Positions 49,690-61,463 of a DNA stretch of 64,000 nucleotides are shown here, one piece after another. The stretch covers positions 303,001 to 367,000 of the forward strand of contig BSBM01000321.1 of NCBI GenBank assembly GCA_027924585.1, written 5' to 3'. Under the pieces are notes generated by a model that made no database searches, was not told where the DNA came from, and saw only the letters and a program-made list of their open reading frames with translations. A program made the position numbers and the translations under genes. Each line of letters opens with the position of its first letter. Positions within the stretch are counted from its first letter, which is position 1. The stretch is from Larix kaempferi (taxonomy: Eukaryota > Streptophyta > Pinopsida > Pinales > Pinaceae).

Positions 49690-50870
49690 GTATCCCAAGA
49701 ACATTTATGTGCCTAAGCACGACCGGCAAGATCTCCCAGGACTGATTACATGCATCTCCTCCACAATACCTTTAAAGAGAATCCCAGGAACATTTATGTG
49801 CCGCAGCATGACCGGCAAGATATCTAAAGAGCATCCCAGGACTTATTACGAGCATACAGATCAACCTCTTGGATCTCCAGGAATGATTACATGTGGATAG
49901 AAAAAACCTTTAAAGAGCATCCCAACAACATTTATGTGCCGCAGCATGACCGACAAGATCTCTAAAGAGAATCCCAGGACTATTTACGAGCACACAGCTC
50001 AACCTCTCGGATCTCCAGGACTGATTACATGTCTCCGTAGTAATACCTCATCCCAGGACTGATTACGAGCACACAGCTCAACCTATCGGATATCTGAAGA
50101 CTGATTACATACTACATAGCAATACCGGAAAGAGTACCCCAGGAATATTTATGTGCTGCAGCACGACCAACAAGATCTCCCAGGACTGATTACATGCTAT
50201 TTGCACAACCTGCCACATATCATCTCTGACCTCCAAGTATCAACCTGATACTCATGATCCAACGGATCATCATCGCACAAGGCATCATCCTGATGCCCAT
50301 GATCATACTGATCATCATCACTTGTACCATCCTGGTACATATCATCTTGAGCAACATCCTGAAGCTCATCATCATGATCAACCTGATCATACAATGCATC
50401 CACCTAATGCACACCAAGTATCTACCTGATACACATCATCATACATGATCCACCTGATCATACAGTGTATCCACCTGATACAAATACAAATACATGATAC
50501 ATATCAACATACATGATCTACCTGATCATACAATGTATCCACCTGATACAGATACATGGTCCAAGCATCCAACATGATGCATATACAAATACATACAAAT
50601 GATCCAACCGATCATATCCAGCATCCAACATGATGCGTACATACATATAAATGATCCAACTGATCATATCCAGCATCAACACGATGCGTACATACATACA
50701 AATATAAATGATCCAACTAATCATATCCATCATCAACACGATGCGTACATACATACAAATATAAATGATCCAACTTATCATATCCAGCATCAACATGATG
50801 CGTACATACATACAAATATAAATGATCCAACTGATCATATCCATCATCCAACATGATCCATATACAGAGC
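49690..50870 (-). repeat. Tandem repeats between the copia pol gene and the 3' LTR
   Basis: Two distinct arrays lie here. At 49690-50205, units of roughly 90-140 bp share ACATTTATGTGCCGCAGCA and CCCAGGACTGATTACATG. At 50580-50860 a unit of about 55-60 bp shares AATGATCCAACTGATCATAT and GATGCGTACATACATA. They fill most of an unusually long 1.5-kb 3' untranslated region. Open frames across the second array (such as MDMISWIIYICMYVRI repeats) are by-products of the repetition. Confidence 0.85.
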
Positions 50871-50977
50871 AGTAACTGGAGCATCGTCCTGATACTCATC
50901 ATCCAACGTTTACATCCACAGCCATGTGAAGGATCCTCCTTCCAACATGCTTGGGATGTCTTCAGAAAATGTGTCCA

Positions 50978-51994
50978 TCACTTCTTCCTCGAAGTGTCGT
51001 CGATCTGAAGAACACCAAGCCTCTCCTTGAAGTACTCGAACTTCACCCTGGCTAGTGGCTTCGTCAGCACATTTGCAATCTGCTCGTCCGTCGCAACATA
51101 CAGGAGCTTCACGGCTCCTCTCTGCACCATATCCCTAATATAGTGATATTTGATCTCTATGTGTTTCGACCTGTCATGAAACACTGGGTTCTCAGACATC
51201 TTCACACAACTCTGGTTATCGCAGAATATACCAGTAACATCCAATGGGAGATCAAATAACTCAGACAGTAGCTTCCGTAGCCATACTGCCTCACAACTGG
51301 CTGAACAGGCTACAACATACTTTGCCTCAGCTGTACTCAGTGCTACGCAGGACTGCTTCCTGCTGAACCAAGAGATCACACCTGATCCCATACTGAAGCA
51401 ACACCCAGATGTGCTCTTCCTATCTGCAGCACTGCCAGCCCAATCTAAATCAACATAACCCTGCAGTTTAAACTTTTGATTCGCTTCATACTTGAGCCCA
51501 ATCATCTGACGATACATAGAGACATCAACCGACTCAGATGAAGCATCACATAGAAGCTTTAGATTCGATGCCATGGGTGTGGCCATGGCCTTGCAATCCA
51601 TCATCCCAAATCTCTTCAGAATATCTACTGTGTACTTCCCTTTACCAAGGAAGATCCCACCTGAATTCTGCCACACCTCCATACCTAGGAAATAATGCAT
51701 CATTCCCAAATCTTTCATATCAAACTCAACATCAAGCTTCCTCTTAGTATCTGCAATCAATCTGTCATCTCCTGTTACAAATAAGTCATCCACATACAGG
51801 AGTAGAATCACAGGACTCCCTTCCTCAACCTTGTAGTAGAGGTTGGAATCCGCTTTACTCTTGGTAAAGCCCAAGCTAGATAGGAAACTGTCCATCCTAC
51901 CATACCAAGTTCTGGGAGCTTGCTTCAAGCCATACAAGGCTTTCTTCAAGTTGCACACATATGACTCCCTGTCGTGTATTTCAAAACCGAGTGG
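50978..51994 (-). pseudogene. Ty1/copia RT C-terminal part and RNase H
   Basis: Continues the pol frame after TAG 51995-51997. It shows KKALYGLKQAPRTWYGRMD, the RT active site LLYVDDLFVTGD, and then RNase H with DLDWAGSAADRKSTSG, LSTAEAKYVVACSASCEAVW and CDNQSCVKMSENPVFHDRSK. Between YRQMIG and LKYEANQKFKLQGY, about 55-60 residues normally present in copia pol (the region with M-Y-----RPDI) are missing in frame. The connection between RT and RNase H is thus deleted. The frame ends at 50978. Confidence 0.92.
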
Positions 51995-51997
51995 CTA

Positions 51998-52579
51998 CTC
52001 CACGTATACTTCCTCTTCAACTACACCATTCAAGAAAGCAGTCTTGAAATCCATCTGGTGTATTTTCCATTTCATTGCTGCAGCCAGGGCAAGTACTGTT
52101 CTGATGGAAGTATACCTAGCTATAGGTGCAAAAGTTTCTTCATAATCTATTCCCTCTTTCTGAGAGAATCCATGGGATACGAATCTTGCTTTGTATTTCT
52201 CTACACTGCCATCTGCAGCATGCTTGATTTTGTAGATCCATTTGGAAGTCACAACAGACTTCTCTTTAGGTCTTGGGACAACATCCCAAACATCATTCTT
52301 CATTATTGATTGGTATTCCTCAACCATGGCATCCTTCCATTCTTTCTTTTCCGCTGCTTCTTCATAACTGGAAGGTTCTTTGTTCATAATGTCACAGAGT
52401 AAAGAAACATAGCTGGTATGTGATCCGGTTCTCTTCTTTGCTCTATGTTCTTCTTCTGGAATGCCAAATCTTTTTGCATCTTGAATGAGCTCTCTAGCCC
52501 ATGCAGGTTTCCTTTTGTGAGAGTTATCCTCACGGAGTGGATCTACAAGTTCTTGCGGATCTTCAAACTCACGAACAAC
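51998..52579 (-). pseudogene. Ty1/copia RT N-terminal part
   Basis: Same frame as the upstream gag-integrase part, entered through TAA 52580-52582. It contains KEWKDAMVEEYQSIMKNDVW, VVTSKWIYKIKHAADGSVEK, KARFVSHGFSQKEGIDYEET and the catalytic Asp in MDFKTAFLNG. It ends at TAG in VYVE-TAG-PLGFE, where related elements have a Gln codon. Both stops are consistent with C-to-T changes at CAA and CAG. Confidence 0.92.
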
Positions 52580-54637
52580 TTATGGAATTGCTTCAGTAAT
52601 GGTAGTGTCTTGAAATCTAGTTTCCTTAGGTTCTTCATAAACTTCGATAGGTGCCTTCCTTGATTTGATGAATGCTGAGTTTTCATCAAATGTTACATCC
52701 ATGCTGACATCAATCTTCTTGAACCCTGGAAAGTATATTCTGTAAGCCTTCAAGCTTTCACTGTAACCCACAAAGATACCCTTCTTTCCTGAAGGATCTA
52801 GTTTGGTCCTCTTTTCCTTTGGGACATGAGTGTATATTGGACAACCAAATATTCTGAGATGGCTGACTTCAGGTTTCTTACCAGAAAAGACCACTTCTGA
52901 TGTCTTGTCGTCCAATATCTTGTGGGGTGTTATGTTCTGCACATATACAGCTGTTCTAGCTGCTTCTTCCCATAGATGCATAGGTAGATCCTGGTCATGC
53001 AGCATTGCCCTTGCTGCTTCCATGATTGTTCTGTTCTCCCTTTCTGCAAATCCATTCTGTTGAGGATTATAAGGAGCAGTCAACTCCCTCTTAATCCCTG
53101 AATCACTGCAAAGTTTTTTGAAGTCACCTGAGGTGAATTCTCCACCATTGTCGGATCTGAATGTTTTGATCTTTTTGTCAGTTTGATTCTCCATCAAGGT
53201 TTTGAATTCCTTGAACTTATCAAACACCTCATCTTTGTTTTTCAAGAAGTATACCCAAGTCTTCCTGGAGAAGTCATCAATAAATGAGACATAGTAAACA
53301 TACCCACTTAGAGAACTGGATGACATAGGACCACATACATCTGAGTGGATGACTTCTAGGATATCTTTTGCCTTGCTTTCACTGCTTGGGAAAGCCTTCT
53401 TAATATTCTTACCTTTTGCACATCCTTTGCAAACACCTTCATGTTTGGTCTTGATTTCAAGAAGACCCTCTACAGCCTTACTTGCAATTGGAAGTTCCCT
53501 ACAGTGCATATGAGCAAGTCTTCTATGCCAAAGTTCACTTGGCTCCATGGATTCATGCACCATGGCATGTTCAGGTTGTCCTTTTAATTTATACAAGCCT
53601 CCCTCTTGCTCTCCAATCACAACTGCATCATCTATGGTCTTTCCCTTTGGCCACATTAGGACTTGGCCATCCACAAATGCAACCCTCATACCTTTTGTAT
53701 CCAATGCAGAGATTGAGAGTAAGTTCTTCTTGAGCCCAGGTACATAAATGACTTCTTTCATCTTCAAAGATTTTCCATAATCTAGGTTGTAGGAGGCTTC
53801 ACCACTTCCTTTGATGGGATATTGATAATCATCCCCAAGTTTCACTTTATAGGGTGATTCATGTTCAGACATATTTACAAAGGATTCTTTAAACCCAATC
53901 ACGTGTTTGGAAGCCCCACTGTCAATTAGCCAATCATTACAACCATGGGAGATAGTACCTGTGAGAGCAGCGATTAGAACATACTCTTCTTCACTTGATG
54001 AGTCATCATTACTATCATCACTTTCTTGCCTAGCCTTCTTCTTTGGAGGTTCATCCTCTTCGGCAGCATGAGCATGGTACCTTCTTTTGTTACCCTTCTT
54101 CTTCTTGCTGGAGTTGTTGTTGTTGTGTTTGTCCCTTTTGTTCTTGGGACATTCTGAAGCAAAGTGACCCTTCTCATTACAAGTGAAACACCTTAGATCT
54201 TTCTTGTCTTTGTGAAAATGATGAGAAGATTTATTCTTGTGATGGGATGGATCCCTCTTGAACTTTCCCTTCTTAGTGTGAGCTGTGAGAGCTTGATCTT
54301 CATTTCCCATCTTCTCTTCTCTTGCCACAAGCCTTGCTTCTTCTTGAGAACATTCCTCCAATAATCTGTTGAAGGAGATTAACTTCTTTCTGGCACAGAT
54401 CCCCTGGATAAAAGAATCCCATGACCTAGGTAGGCCATTCAAAGTAGTCATAACATTTTCACCATTCTCCACCATTTCATCTACAACTTCAAGTTTTTCC
54501 TTGATCTGAGAGACCTTGGAGAAATAGGATGGAATGGTTTCTCCATTCGACATCTTGACCCCTTTCAATTGATTCTGCAGGGTCATCTTCTGATTTATGT
54601 TCTTTCCTTCAAATAGCTTGGTCAAAGAGTCAAACAA
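52580..54637 (-). pseudogene. Ty1/copia gag (most), protease and integrase
   Basis: 685 codons open. The gag UBN2-like region has LEECSQEEARL. A CCHC zinc knuckle CFTCNEKGHFASEC is at residues 150-163. Retropepsin has DWLIDSGASKHV, with the active D at 239. The GAG-pre-integrase/HHCC region has H371, H377, C403 and C406. The integrase core has D433 (HSDVCGPM), D496 (FRSDNGGEF) and E532 (GFAERENRT), with a typical D-D-35-E spacing. The apparent start Met is internal: the true gag N-terminus is in another frame at 54622-54888, joined by a single frameshift near 54650. An Asn/Lys-rich linker follows the knuckle. Confidence 0.93.
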
Positions 54638-54888
54638 GCCTTGGGTGTCTTTAGAGAAGACACATGGGGTATGAAATGGTCTTTGATAGAATCAGCAACG
54701 ATTCTCTTTTCCTTGACCAAGTTCTTCTTATGCAATACCTTAACCTCTTCATCCTCTGGGATAGGGATGTCTTCTTTTATGTATGAGTCCAACTCATTCT
54801 CTTCCAGGATTAACCCAATCCCATACTTCCAAGCTCGGAAGTTGTCAGCCCCTTCAAGTTTATCCTCAAGCTTGGTGTGGTGAGACAT
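54622..54888 (-). pseudogene. Ty1/copia gag N-terminus
   Basis: Starts MSHHTKLEDKLEGADNFRAW, the usual copia gag start (L-G--NF--W). It runs 88 codons, then leaves frame at SLKTPKACLTL where the continuing protein reads DTQGLFDSLTKLFE. This start is the real start of the polyprotein: it is the first ATG after the 0.57-kb leader from the primer-binding site. Confidence 0.9.
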
Positions 54889-55461
54889 CTTAAAGAGTAC
54901 TTCAAATGAAATAGAAAAGATTTAGGTCTTACCACTTGAAATGTTGAAAACTGGATCTGGTCCCAGATTAGAATTTGTCGAAAAAACCCTAAAAATTCAA
55001 AATGTGAATTTCAACTTTTTGAAAGGATAGAAACATGCGCCTTGATGAGCTAATCAGACTGGTGTATTCATAATTTTAGATTAGCAAAGCTTTACCCTTC
55101 GGATTTGCCTTTTTGTCCTCCCGGGTTCACTAGGGAGAGCCCTGAATTATGGTTTGAGTTTCCCGGAGATCTACCCAGCCAAAAATCTCGATCCAAATCT
55201 CTAAACTTCGATTTTTGCAAGGCGCTTCCAGCTATGGCTTCAGATTTCAAAAATTCCTATTTTTGTGGAAACCCTAATTTTTAGGGCCAAATCTGAAAAT
55301 GCTCAAAATTGAATTCTGATTGGACAGGTAGATTTTCCTTGATGAGTAGAGTCAATCTACTATACTGCTTTTCCAAAAACTGTGGAGAGAAACCCAATAA
55401 ACAAGAAACTCAAGTTTTCGTCACTGCAAAATGTCTTCTTCTCAAGTTAGCTCTGATACCA

Positions 55462-56066
55462 TGTTAAAATTTGAGCATTAATTCATAATACTCTTGGATC
55501 TTTACTAAGAGAATAACATATATAGTATATCAATGCATAAAAATCACAATAAACATGACAAGCATCACAAGAATCAAAAGCATGAGAGACAAGAGACACA
55601 AAGTTTCTGTGGGGAAAACCCTAAGGTGAAAAACCCCACAACTTCCTCAGAGATAGAGAGAGCAATGGCTCAACCAAAGTACAACCAAAATACACTTGAG
55701 ATAGTCTCCTAGAGCAGATGATCCTCCTCCTCACTAGTGCACCACTTTCTAAGTGAGAGAAGTGTGTCTTTCCGAATGATCCAAATAGAGATCTCTCGAT
55801 CTCTATTTATACTTAACCTATTTTCCCAGTGACCTTATGGGGCCGAATTGTCTATCTAGATACATCCACAATATAATATATATTTTAGGGCTGACCCCAC
55901 ACATGGTGGTCTAATAACCCATCGGCAAGTACACACACTTGCGACACTTGTCAATCCACATGACAACACTTCCTTATAGAAGAATAACACATCTCTTATA
56001 AGGGTACAATAAATATATATGAAATACATAGATGAAATACATTCCGAAGTTACATATACATCAACA
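55462..56066 (-). repeat. 5' LTR of the Ty1/copia element
   Basis: 605 bp, nearly identical to 48811-49426 apart from the small duplication there and a GAAATACATA duplication near 56020. The primer-binding site lies to its left at 55450-55461. Confidence 0.92.
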
Positions 56067-56071
56067 ACGGA

Positions 56072-56997
56072 GTGGTGCCATGTCGGGGAAATGAAATTAA
56101 GGAACGGGGTGGCACCGAGATCCTAGTGAAAGTGATTGTTAAACTTAACTGCATTAAAACATATAAGTTTTCACCTAGAACATTACTTAGAAATGCATTT
56201 GAGTACATTAGGCATTTGCACATAAATGATTACTTTGACATTTAAATAATATTAAGTGTTATTTAGGCATTTGCACATGAAAGGATATTTCTGATTATTT
56301 AAAAATATTAAAAATATTTATTTAGGAGCAAAATGGAATCCTAGGCATGGACACCTAGTCAACCCCACCTACATCACATATCTAGGAGTTAAGTGAAATA
56401 TTTGGGGGACAAATATGAGCAAACTTAGGAATGTTGGTGCATCTTCTAGAAAAGCTGACACTTGGATGGGTGAGTTGTTTTTATTTAGAATTTAAATAAA
56501 ATAAATAATTATGCATGAAGCAACATGTGTCGCATGAGATTTTCCTTTATAAGGAAGGCATTGGGAATGGGTAAAGGACCCAGACCCTGGATGACTATTG
56601 TAATTTTGAGTTACCTCATGACTTGCTGCTATTGAGGGTTTGGATGGAAATCTTGGTGGGGGGGAATCCCAAGATGGGTTTCTTTATGATTGTGTGTGAG
56701 CTCTACGACCCAAAGCTCGGGGGAGGCCATGCGACTAAAAGCATGAGCCTATGGTTGGGTGGCGAAGCTAACGGTTGCTTCGCCTATGGTTAAACGAGCT
56801 TTGCTAGAGGGATCCTATGGAAGACACGGACAACAGTAGACAAGATGGTATCATAGACAGGTTATGGTTTTTTTTAATTTTCTAAGTTATTCATTTATTT
56901 AGTTTATTTATCTAGTCATTATGCTTTCTAATCTCTTTTATATCAAGTGGTTGAGTTTCAGGTTAAGCAATAAGGACCCTACAGGAGGGGTCCTACA
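56072..56997 (+). repeat. 3' LTR of element C, second part
   Basis: Resumes the LTR after the copia TSD (GTGGTGCCATGTCGGGG) and ends GGTCCTACA, followed by ATCTT, the TSD of C. Confidence 0.9.
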
Positions 56998-57625
56998 ATC
57001 TTAGCTTCCCTAACTCCCTTAAGCGCCCTCTTGGAGTCTATTTTTAGCCCTGACATGTCATATATGTCATATGTAAGCCTTTAGGTCTGATTTGTGTCAT
57101 AGGTGTCATAGCATCTTCATCATTGTTGTCATAGAGCTAGGGAATCTATCCCAAGTGTCCCACTAGCTCCAAATTGCCTCTTCCTCTTCCATGGGAGTTA
57201 CTCTTCCTCTATATTTTGACCTTGGATGAGTCATGCCATGAATAATACCTTTTGAACTCCCCCAAATATGTTACCATTCACCTTGAATTCGAATTGGTGA
57301 GAGAATGATTCCAAGTGTAGTGGGGAAATCTAGCCATATGTGGGTCCCACTTCCTCCATGTGTCTTCATGATCAAATGCCACTTTCATTTTCACTTGTAT
57401 ATATTTATTTAGATCCTTTATTAAATATTTATGCCATTCTAATTTTCAAACATCATTTATTATCCCCCCTATTCCAAATCCCAAGGCTTCCACCCCAAAC
57501 CTAGGAAACTAGTAATTTTTCTCCTTGGCAATTATTTGACCCGTAACATTAATTTGAAAAAATCTAGTGAATATGGTCAATGTGATTAGGCCATTGTGAC
57601 CCAATTCCAAATTTGGGACATGATA
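56998..57625 (-). repeat. N2 3' LTR, proximal part (resumes after element C)
   Basis: Matches 60840-61463 of the full N-family LTR. It ends GGGACATGATA where the others read GGGACATGACA, followed by the minus-strand polypurine tract (AATCCTCCCTTCCC on plus). Confidence 0.88.
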
Positions 57626-59440
57626 AATCCTCCCTTCCCAATATTGCTTGTCCTCAAGCAATTTCAAACATGGGTGTTGAAGAACCTGCTTTCTGTATAT
57701 TTCTTTGAAGTTACCATTGAATTGCGCAACCTTGAGTCTTTGAGTTTCCATGAAGATTTTAGAGAAGAACAACCATGCTTGTTGCTGCACTACTCTGATA
57801 AAAATCATTTTATTAAGTGGGAAATCCATCTCCCATACTGCTTGTTTCCCCAAAAATGTTTGAAACCAATGAGATAAAAATTATTCCAGGGTCCCATTGC
57901 TTGTATTGCACCCCAACAATTAAGAGTGCTCTCCAACCCACGCCATTAGATAAGAGGATTCTTAGATCCCATTTTCTTGTATGCATTCTTCCAAACATCA
58001 TGGGTACAAAATATATATCATCAAAGTACATAACAACATAATGAAAATGTACATCAAGGAGATGCTTCATCAAAGAGTCATGAAAGTGCTTATACCTCCA
58101 AGCAAGTAGACCACCATGTTCCAAGTGCATACAATCTTCAAGTGTCCAATCAAATATGCTCCAATGACATAGGTGAGGATCCCATGTCCAATAATGTTGC
58201 TCCAAAAGGATGTGATATGCATCAAAATATTCAGCCATGTATTCTTTCATCCAAGAAGTGAATGAAGAATCTCCACTAAAATTTGAACCGAATAATGAGC
58301 AGAAAAAACAAGGAGACTTCAAAGGACTCAAAGAAGTCTCACCCATACATCCATGACTGTGAGAATCATAAAGATATAACAAAGTATGTGGCTGCCAACA
58401 AAAATATTCTTCAAGCATAAATCTATTCACCCTGGTTTTGGATGAAGTTCCTCCAACATCAAATGGACCAAGTGTTGAGCCAAAAAACCATGAGTCTTCA
58501 AGTGACTCGAATGCATATCATAGGTGCATCCATGTAGATGTGCATCATCATAAAGTAACAAAGGATGCTGCTGCAAATGTGAATAAGAATGTGCTACAAC
58601 CATGTCATCATAAAAAGTAAATCTGGGAGTTCCATACTCCTCATGTGGCACCATAAAAAAAAACCCTTTCACCCATACTTCATTGAGATTAATGCTGCAA
58701 AACATGGAATTGTAGGATGTAGGAGAATGAACTAACTCACCCAAATGATCAAAAAGTGCAGAAGTTTCATCATGGGAAGGATTCATATGGGTAGTATCAT
58801 GCAGCTACTTCAAAGGTGTGAAACCTTTGTCATAGATTGGTTCCAATGTAGATGAATCATGCTCTTCTTTAAAAATTGCATAACCTTTATCAAGAGACAA
58901 TTCAAGTTCCTCTTCCACCACATCAAGTGTTTGGATATCTAAATGATCTTCAATATTTTCAATAGAATCTTCTTCATGCTTATGTGATGTCTCTTCATAT
59001 TTTTTAGAGTCACTTGGGAGTGACTTTTGATCCTCTTCATGTACTGCTTCCATCTACTTCACCTATTTAAGAACTAGGTGGTTCATGGGTCTCCTCCTTT
59101 TTCTCCTTCAAGCAAACTAATGCAATTTTCCCCTTGGTTTTCTTAAAATCAATAATTTCTCTCACAAGTTCGATAGCCAACAATTCAAATCCTTCCTTAA
59201 GTTGCTTGGTCATATATTCAACTATTTATTTCATGATTTTTATATGCTCTTCACCATCATATGAGGTTCCCTTTTCATCCCTAGTCATAGTTTCCTCAAA
59301 AACTTTGCTCTTATTTTCCTACTTTTTTTTTCCTCTTCAACAAAAGCACTTTTGGTTTCAATGTCTAATCGTGGTACCTTAATTATTTTCCTCATGAATA
59401 TCAGACCACATCAGGTGCCAAGATCATGCTATGATACCAC
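57626..59440 (-). pseudogene. N2 internal region: shortened N-family ORF
   Basis: Minus-strand frames give the N protein from EETSHKHEEDSIENIEDHL through TLDVVEEELELSL, the His/Trp-rich block, and the tail VLQHPCLKLLEDKQYWEGR. Relative to N about 300 residues are absent between IENIEDHL and IQTLDVVEE. Breaks are a TAG near 58804 and frameshifts near 58430 and 57850. Codons at the N stops are Tyr (LLEQHYWTW) and Trp (VQYKQWDPG) here. The 5' coding end differs from N: between the primer-binding site and about 59060 it has FVEEE and KQLKEGFELL text resembling gag N-terminus of G (EGFELL cf. QGFELL) instead of the Tyr-rich/zinc-knuckle segment. Function unknown. Confidence 0.75.
59417..59440 (-). 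other. Primer-binding site and leader of N2
   Basis: Plus strand ATGATACCACTG next to the LTR end; minus strand TGGTATCATAGCATG. One mismatch to the N and G sites. The following bases ATCTTGGCACCTGATG match the leader of G closely. Confidence 0.85.
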
Positions 59441-61463
59441 TGTAATGTTCCTTGTTAGGAATTTTATTAAAATGACAAATTTTCACTTTTTTTTCCCTAG
59501 TTCGACCTTTGACTAGTTTTGAGCTCTAGGTCTCCAAATTGCTTCAATTGCTTCCAAATATTCTGAGAAGGTATATGGATGATTTTAGAACATCAATATG
59601 TGTTTCAGGGATGCTTTTGGACCTTTAAAATATTTCTACAAATCATCTTTCAATTCTGGCCAATGGAGGGAACTTTACTAGTAATTTCCCTTTGACTAGT
59701 ATTGGTCTCTAGGTCTCAAATTGGCTCCAAATGCCTTCAAATATTCAAGGAAGGTGTATTAATGATATTAGGAATTTAATATTATGTTCAGGGATGAGAT
59801 ATAACCCTCAAGATACTTCTGCAAACTTGGTTTATATTCTGGTCAATGTATGGGATTTTAACTAGTAGTTTGTGCATCAAATCCCCCCTAGGTAACATTG
59901 AAAATGGCCTCCCAAATGCTTCCAAAATCCATCGAATTTTTTAACAGAGGTAGGGAATGTATTAAGAATTTTATTAAGGTCTCATGTTCACCATTAATTT
60001 ATTATTATATCTGTTCCAACCCTCTCCCATTCAACTGCAAAAATCACCCATTCGACCCTTGGGAAAATGGCACTATTTCTTCTCCCAATGTAATTAAACT
60101 GAGTAAAAATACTTCAAATGCTCAAGTACAGTACATGAAACTTGTAAAATACATCCATGGCAGTCCATTAATCAAAAATGTATCATATAATCATCCATTC
60201 ATTCGAAATCATCAGCATTACATTGGTTCACAACAAGGTAGTGGGGAAATGGCACTGTTCTTTCATTAAAAATGAGATTTATACATTTCTACTTGGAATT
60301 TCGACCTGAAAATTTCTGTATATGAATAAAAGAGTATTTAATTCATATTAAAAAATAAATGGGGCATTATAATCTCTCCAAAGAGTACATATCTCACCAA
60401 AAACACCCTCCCTCAAGGATCAAGAATATGCCATCAAAACTGGAAATGGTTGGAGTGAGCTGCAATAGAAGAAACCATGAGCTTCCCTGTATCTTACACC
60501 TGCAAATAAATACTCCATTAAAGCTCCAAATGAAAGGTCTGAATGGCCTTTCCAATTACCAACTTGGATGGGAATCTTTCACCCTCGAAATTGGCTAAGG
60601 CAAGAATCTAGTCATCCACTAGCTCTCCCTCTTCACAAATGTAATTGCAAATTCTACAAATGATCAAAAGATGGTTTCATTATTTTTTATTGACATTTAT
60701 AAACTTCTAATATGCTCCATGGGTCAAATTCCTTCCAAGAGACTCATGCCAACTCAAGTTGGGAAGAAATTCCAAAGAATGCCACTTGTACAACAATTCC
60801 TAGTTTCCCACTTCCACCAAATCACATGTGGAATCATCTTAGCTTCCCTAACTCCCTTGAGCGCCCTCTTGGAGTATAGTTTTAGCCCTGACATGTCATA
60901 TATGTCATATGTAAACCTTCAAGTCTAATTTGTGTCATAGGTGTCATAGCATCTTCATCATTGTTGTCATAGAGCTAGGGAATCTAGCCCAAGTGTCCCA
61001 CTAGCTCCAAATTGCCTCTTCCTCTTCCATGGGATTTACTCTTCCTCTATATTTAGACCTTGGATGAGTCATTCCACGAATAATACCTTTTCAACTCCCC
61101 CAAGTATGTTACCATTCACCTTGAATTCGAATTGGTGAGAGAATGATGCCGAGTGTAGTGGGGAAATCTAGCCATATGTGGGTCCCACTTCCTCCATGTG
61201 TCTTCATGGTCAAATGCCACTTTGATTTTCACTTGTATATATTTATTTAGATCCTTTATTAAATATGTATTCCATTCTAAAGTTCAAACATCATTTATTA
61301 TCCCCCTTATTCCAAATCCCAAGGCTTCCACCCCAAACCTAGGAAACTAGCGATTTTCCTCCTTGGCAATTATTTGACCCTTAACATCAATTTGACAAAC
61401 TCTAATGAATATGGTCAATGTGATTAGGTCATTGTGACCCAATGCCAAATTTGGGACATGACA
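59441..61463 (-). repeat. Full-length N-family LTR shared by N2 and N3
   Basis: 2023 bp with plus-strand ends TGTAATGTTCC and GGGACATGACA. On its left it is followed by a primer-binding site (acting as 5' LTR of N2). On its right it is preceded by the polypurine tract and C-terminal coding tail of another copy (acting as 3' LTR of N3). Confidence 0.9.

Larger units (their letters stand above)
48811..56066 (-). mobile_element. Ty1/copia retrotransposon, nearly complete
   Basis: LTRs at 48811-49426 and 55462-56066 with termini TGTTAAAAT and CATCAACA. TSD ACGGA is at 48806-48810 and 56067-56071. A primer-binding site, GCTCTGATACCA on the plus strand at 55450-55461, and a polypurine tract (CTCCCTCTT at 49427, plus strand) fix the minus orientation. 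The domain order gag, protease, integrase, RT, RNase H is that of Pseudoviridae-type elements. It is disabled by one frameshift, two nonsense codons and an internal deletion. Confidence 0.95.
24924..56997 (+). mobile_element. Element C: large non-coding (LARD-like) LTR retrotransposon hosting nested insertions
   Basis: LTRs start TGTAGTGCCCC and end GGTCCTACA. The element is flanked by ATCTT at 24919-24923 and 56998-57002. A primer-binding site TGGTATCAGAG follows the 5' LTR at 26766, and the polypurine-like AGAGGGGGTGTA precedes the 3' LTR. Its own internal DNA (26764-30651 and 45742-47922, about 6 kb) has no gag or pol motif, only short chance frames. AACTTCGGGATGAAGTTC before the polypurine tract resembles the region after pol in Del/Tekay-type elements. 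It contains element N in its internal region and a Ty1/copia in its 3' LTR. Confidence 0.9.

Noticed and set aside
50580-50870. CRISPR-like regularly spaced repeats
   Set aside because: Contiguous tandem copies without unique spacers, in a plant retroelement.
50518-50902. Repeat protein MDMISWIIYICMYVRI on the minus strand
   Set aside because: Product of the minisatellite in the copia 3' region; both strands are open because the unit length keeps frame.
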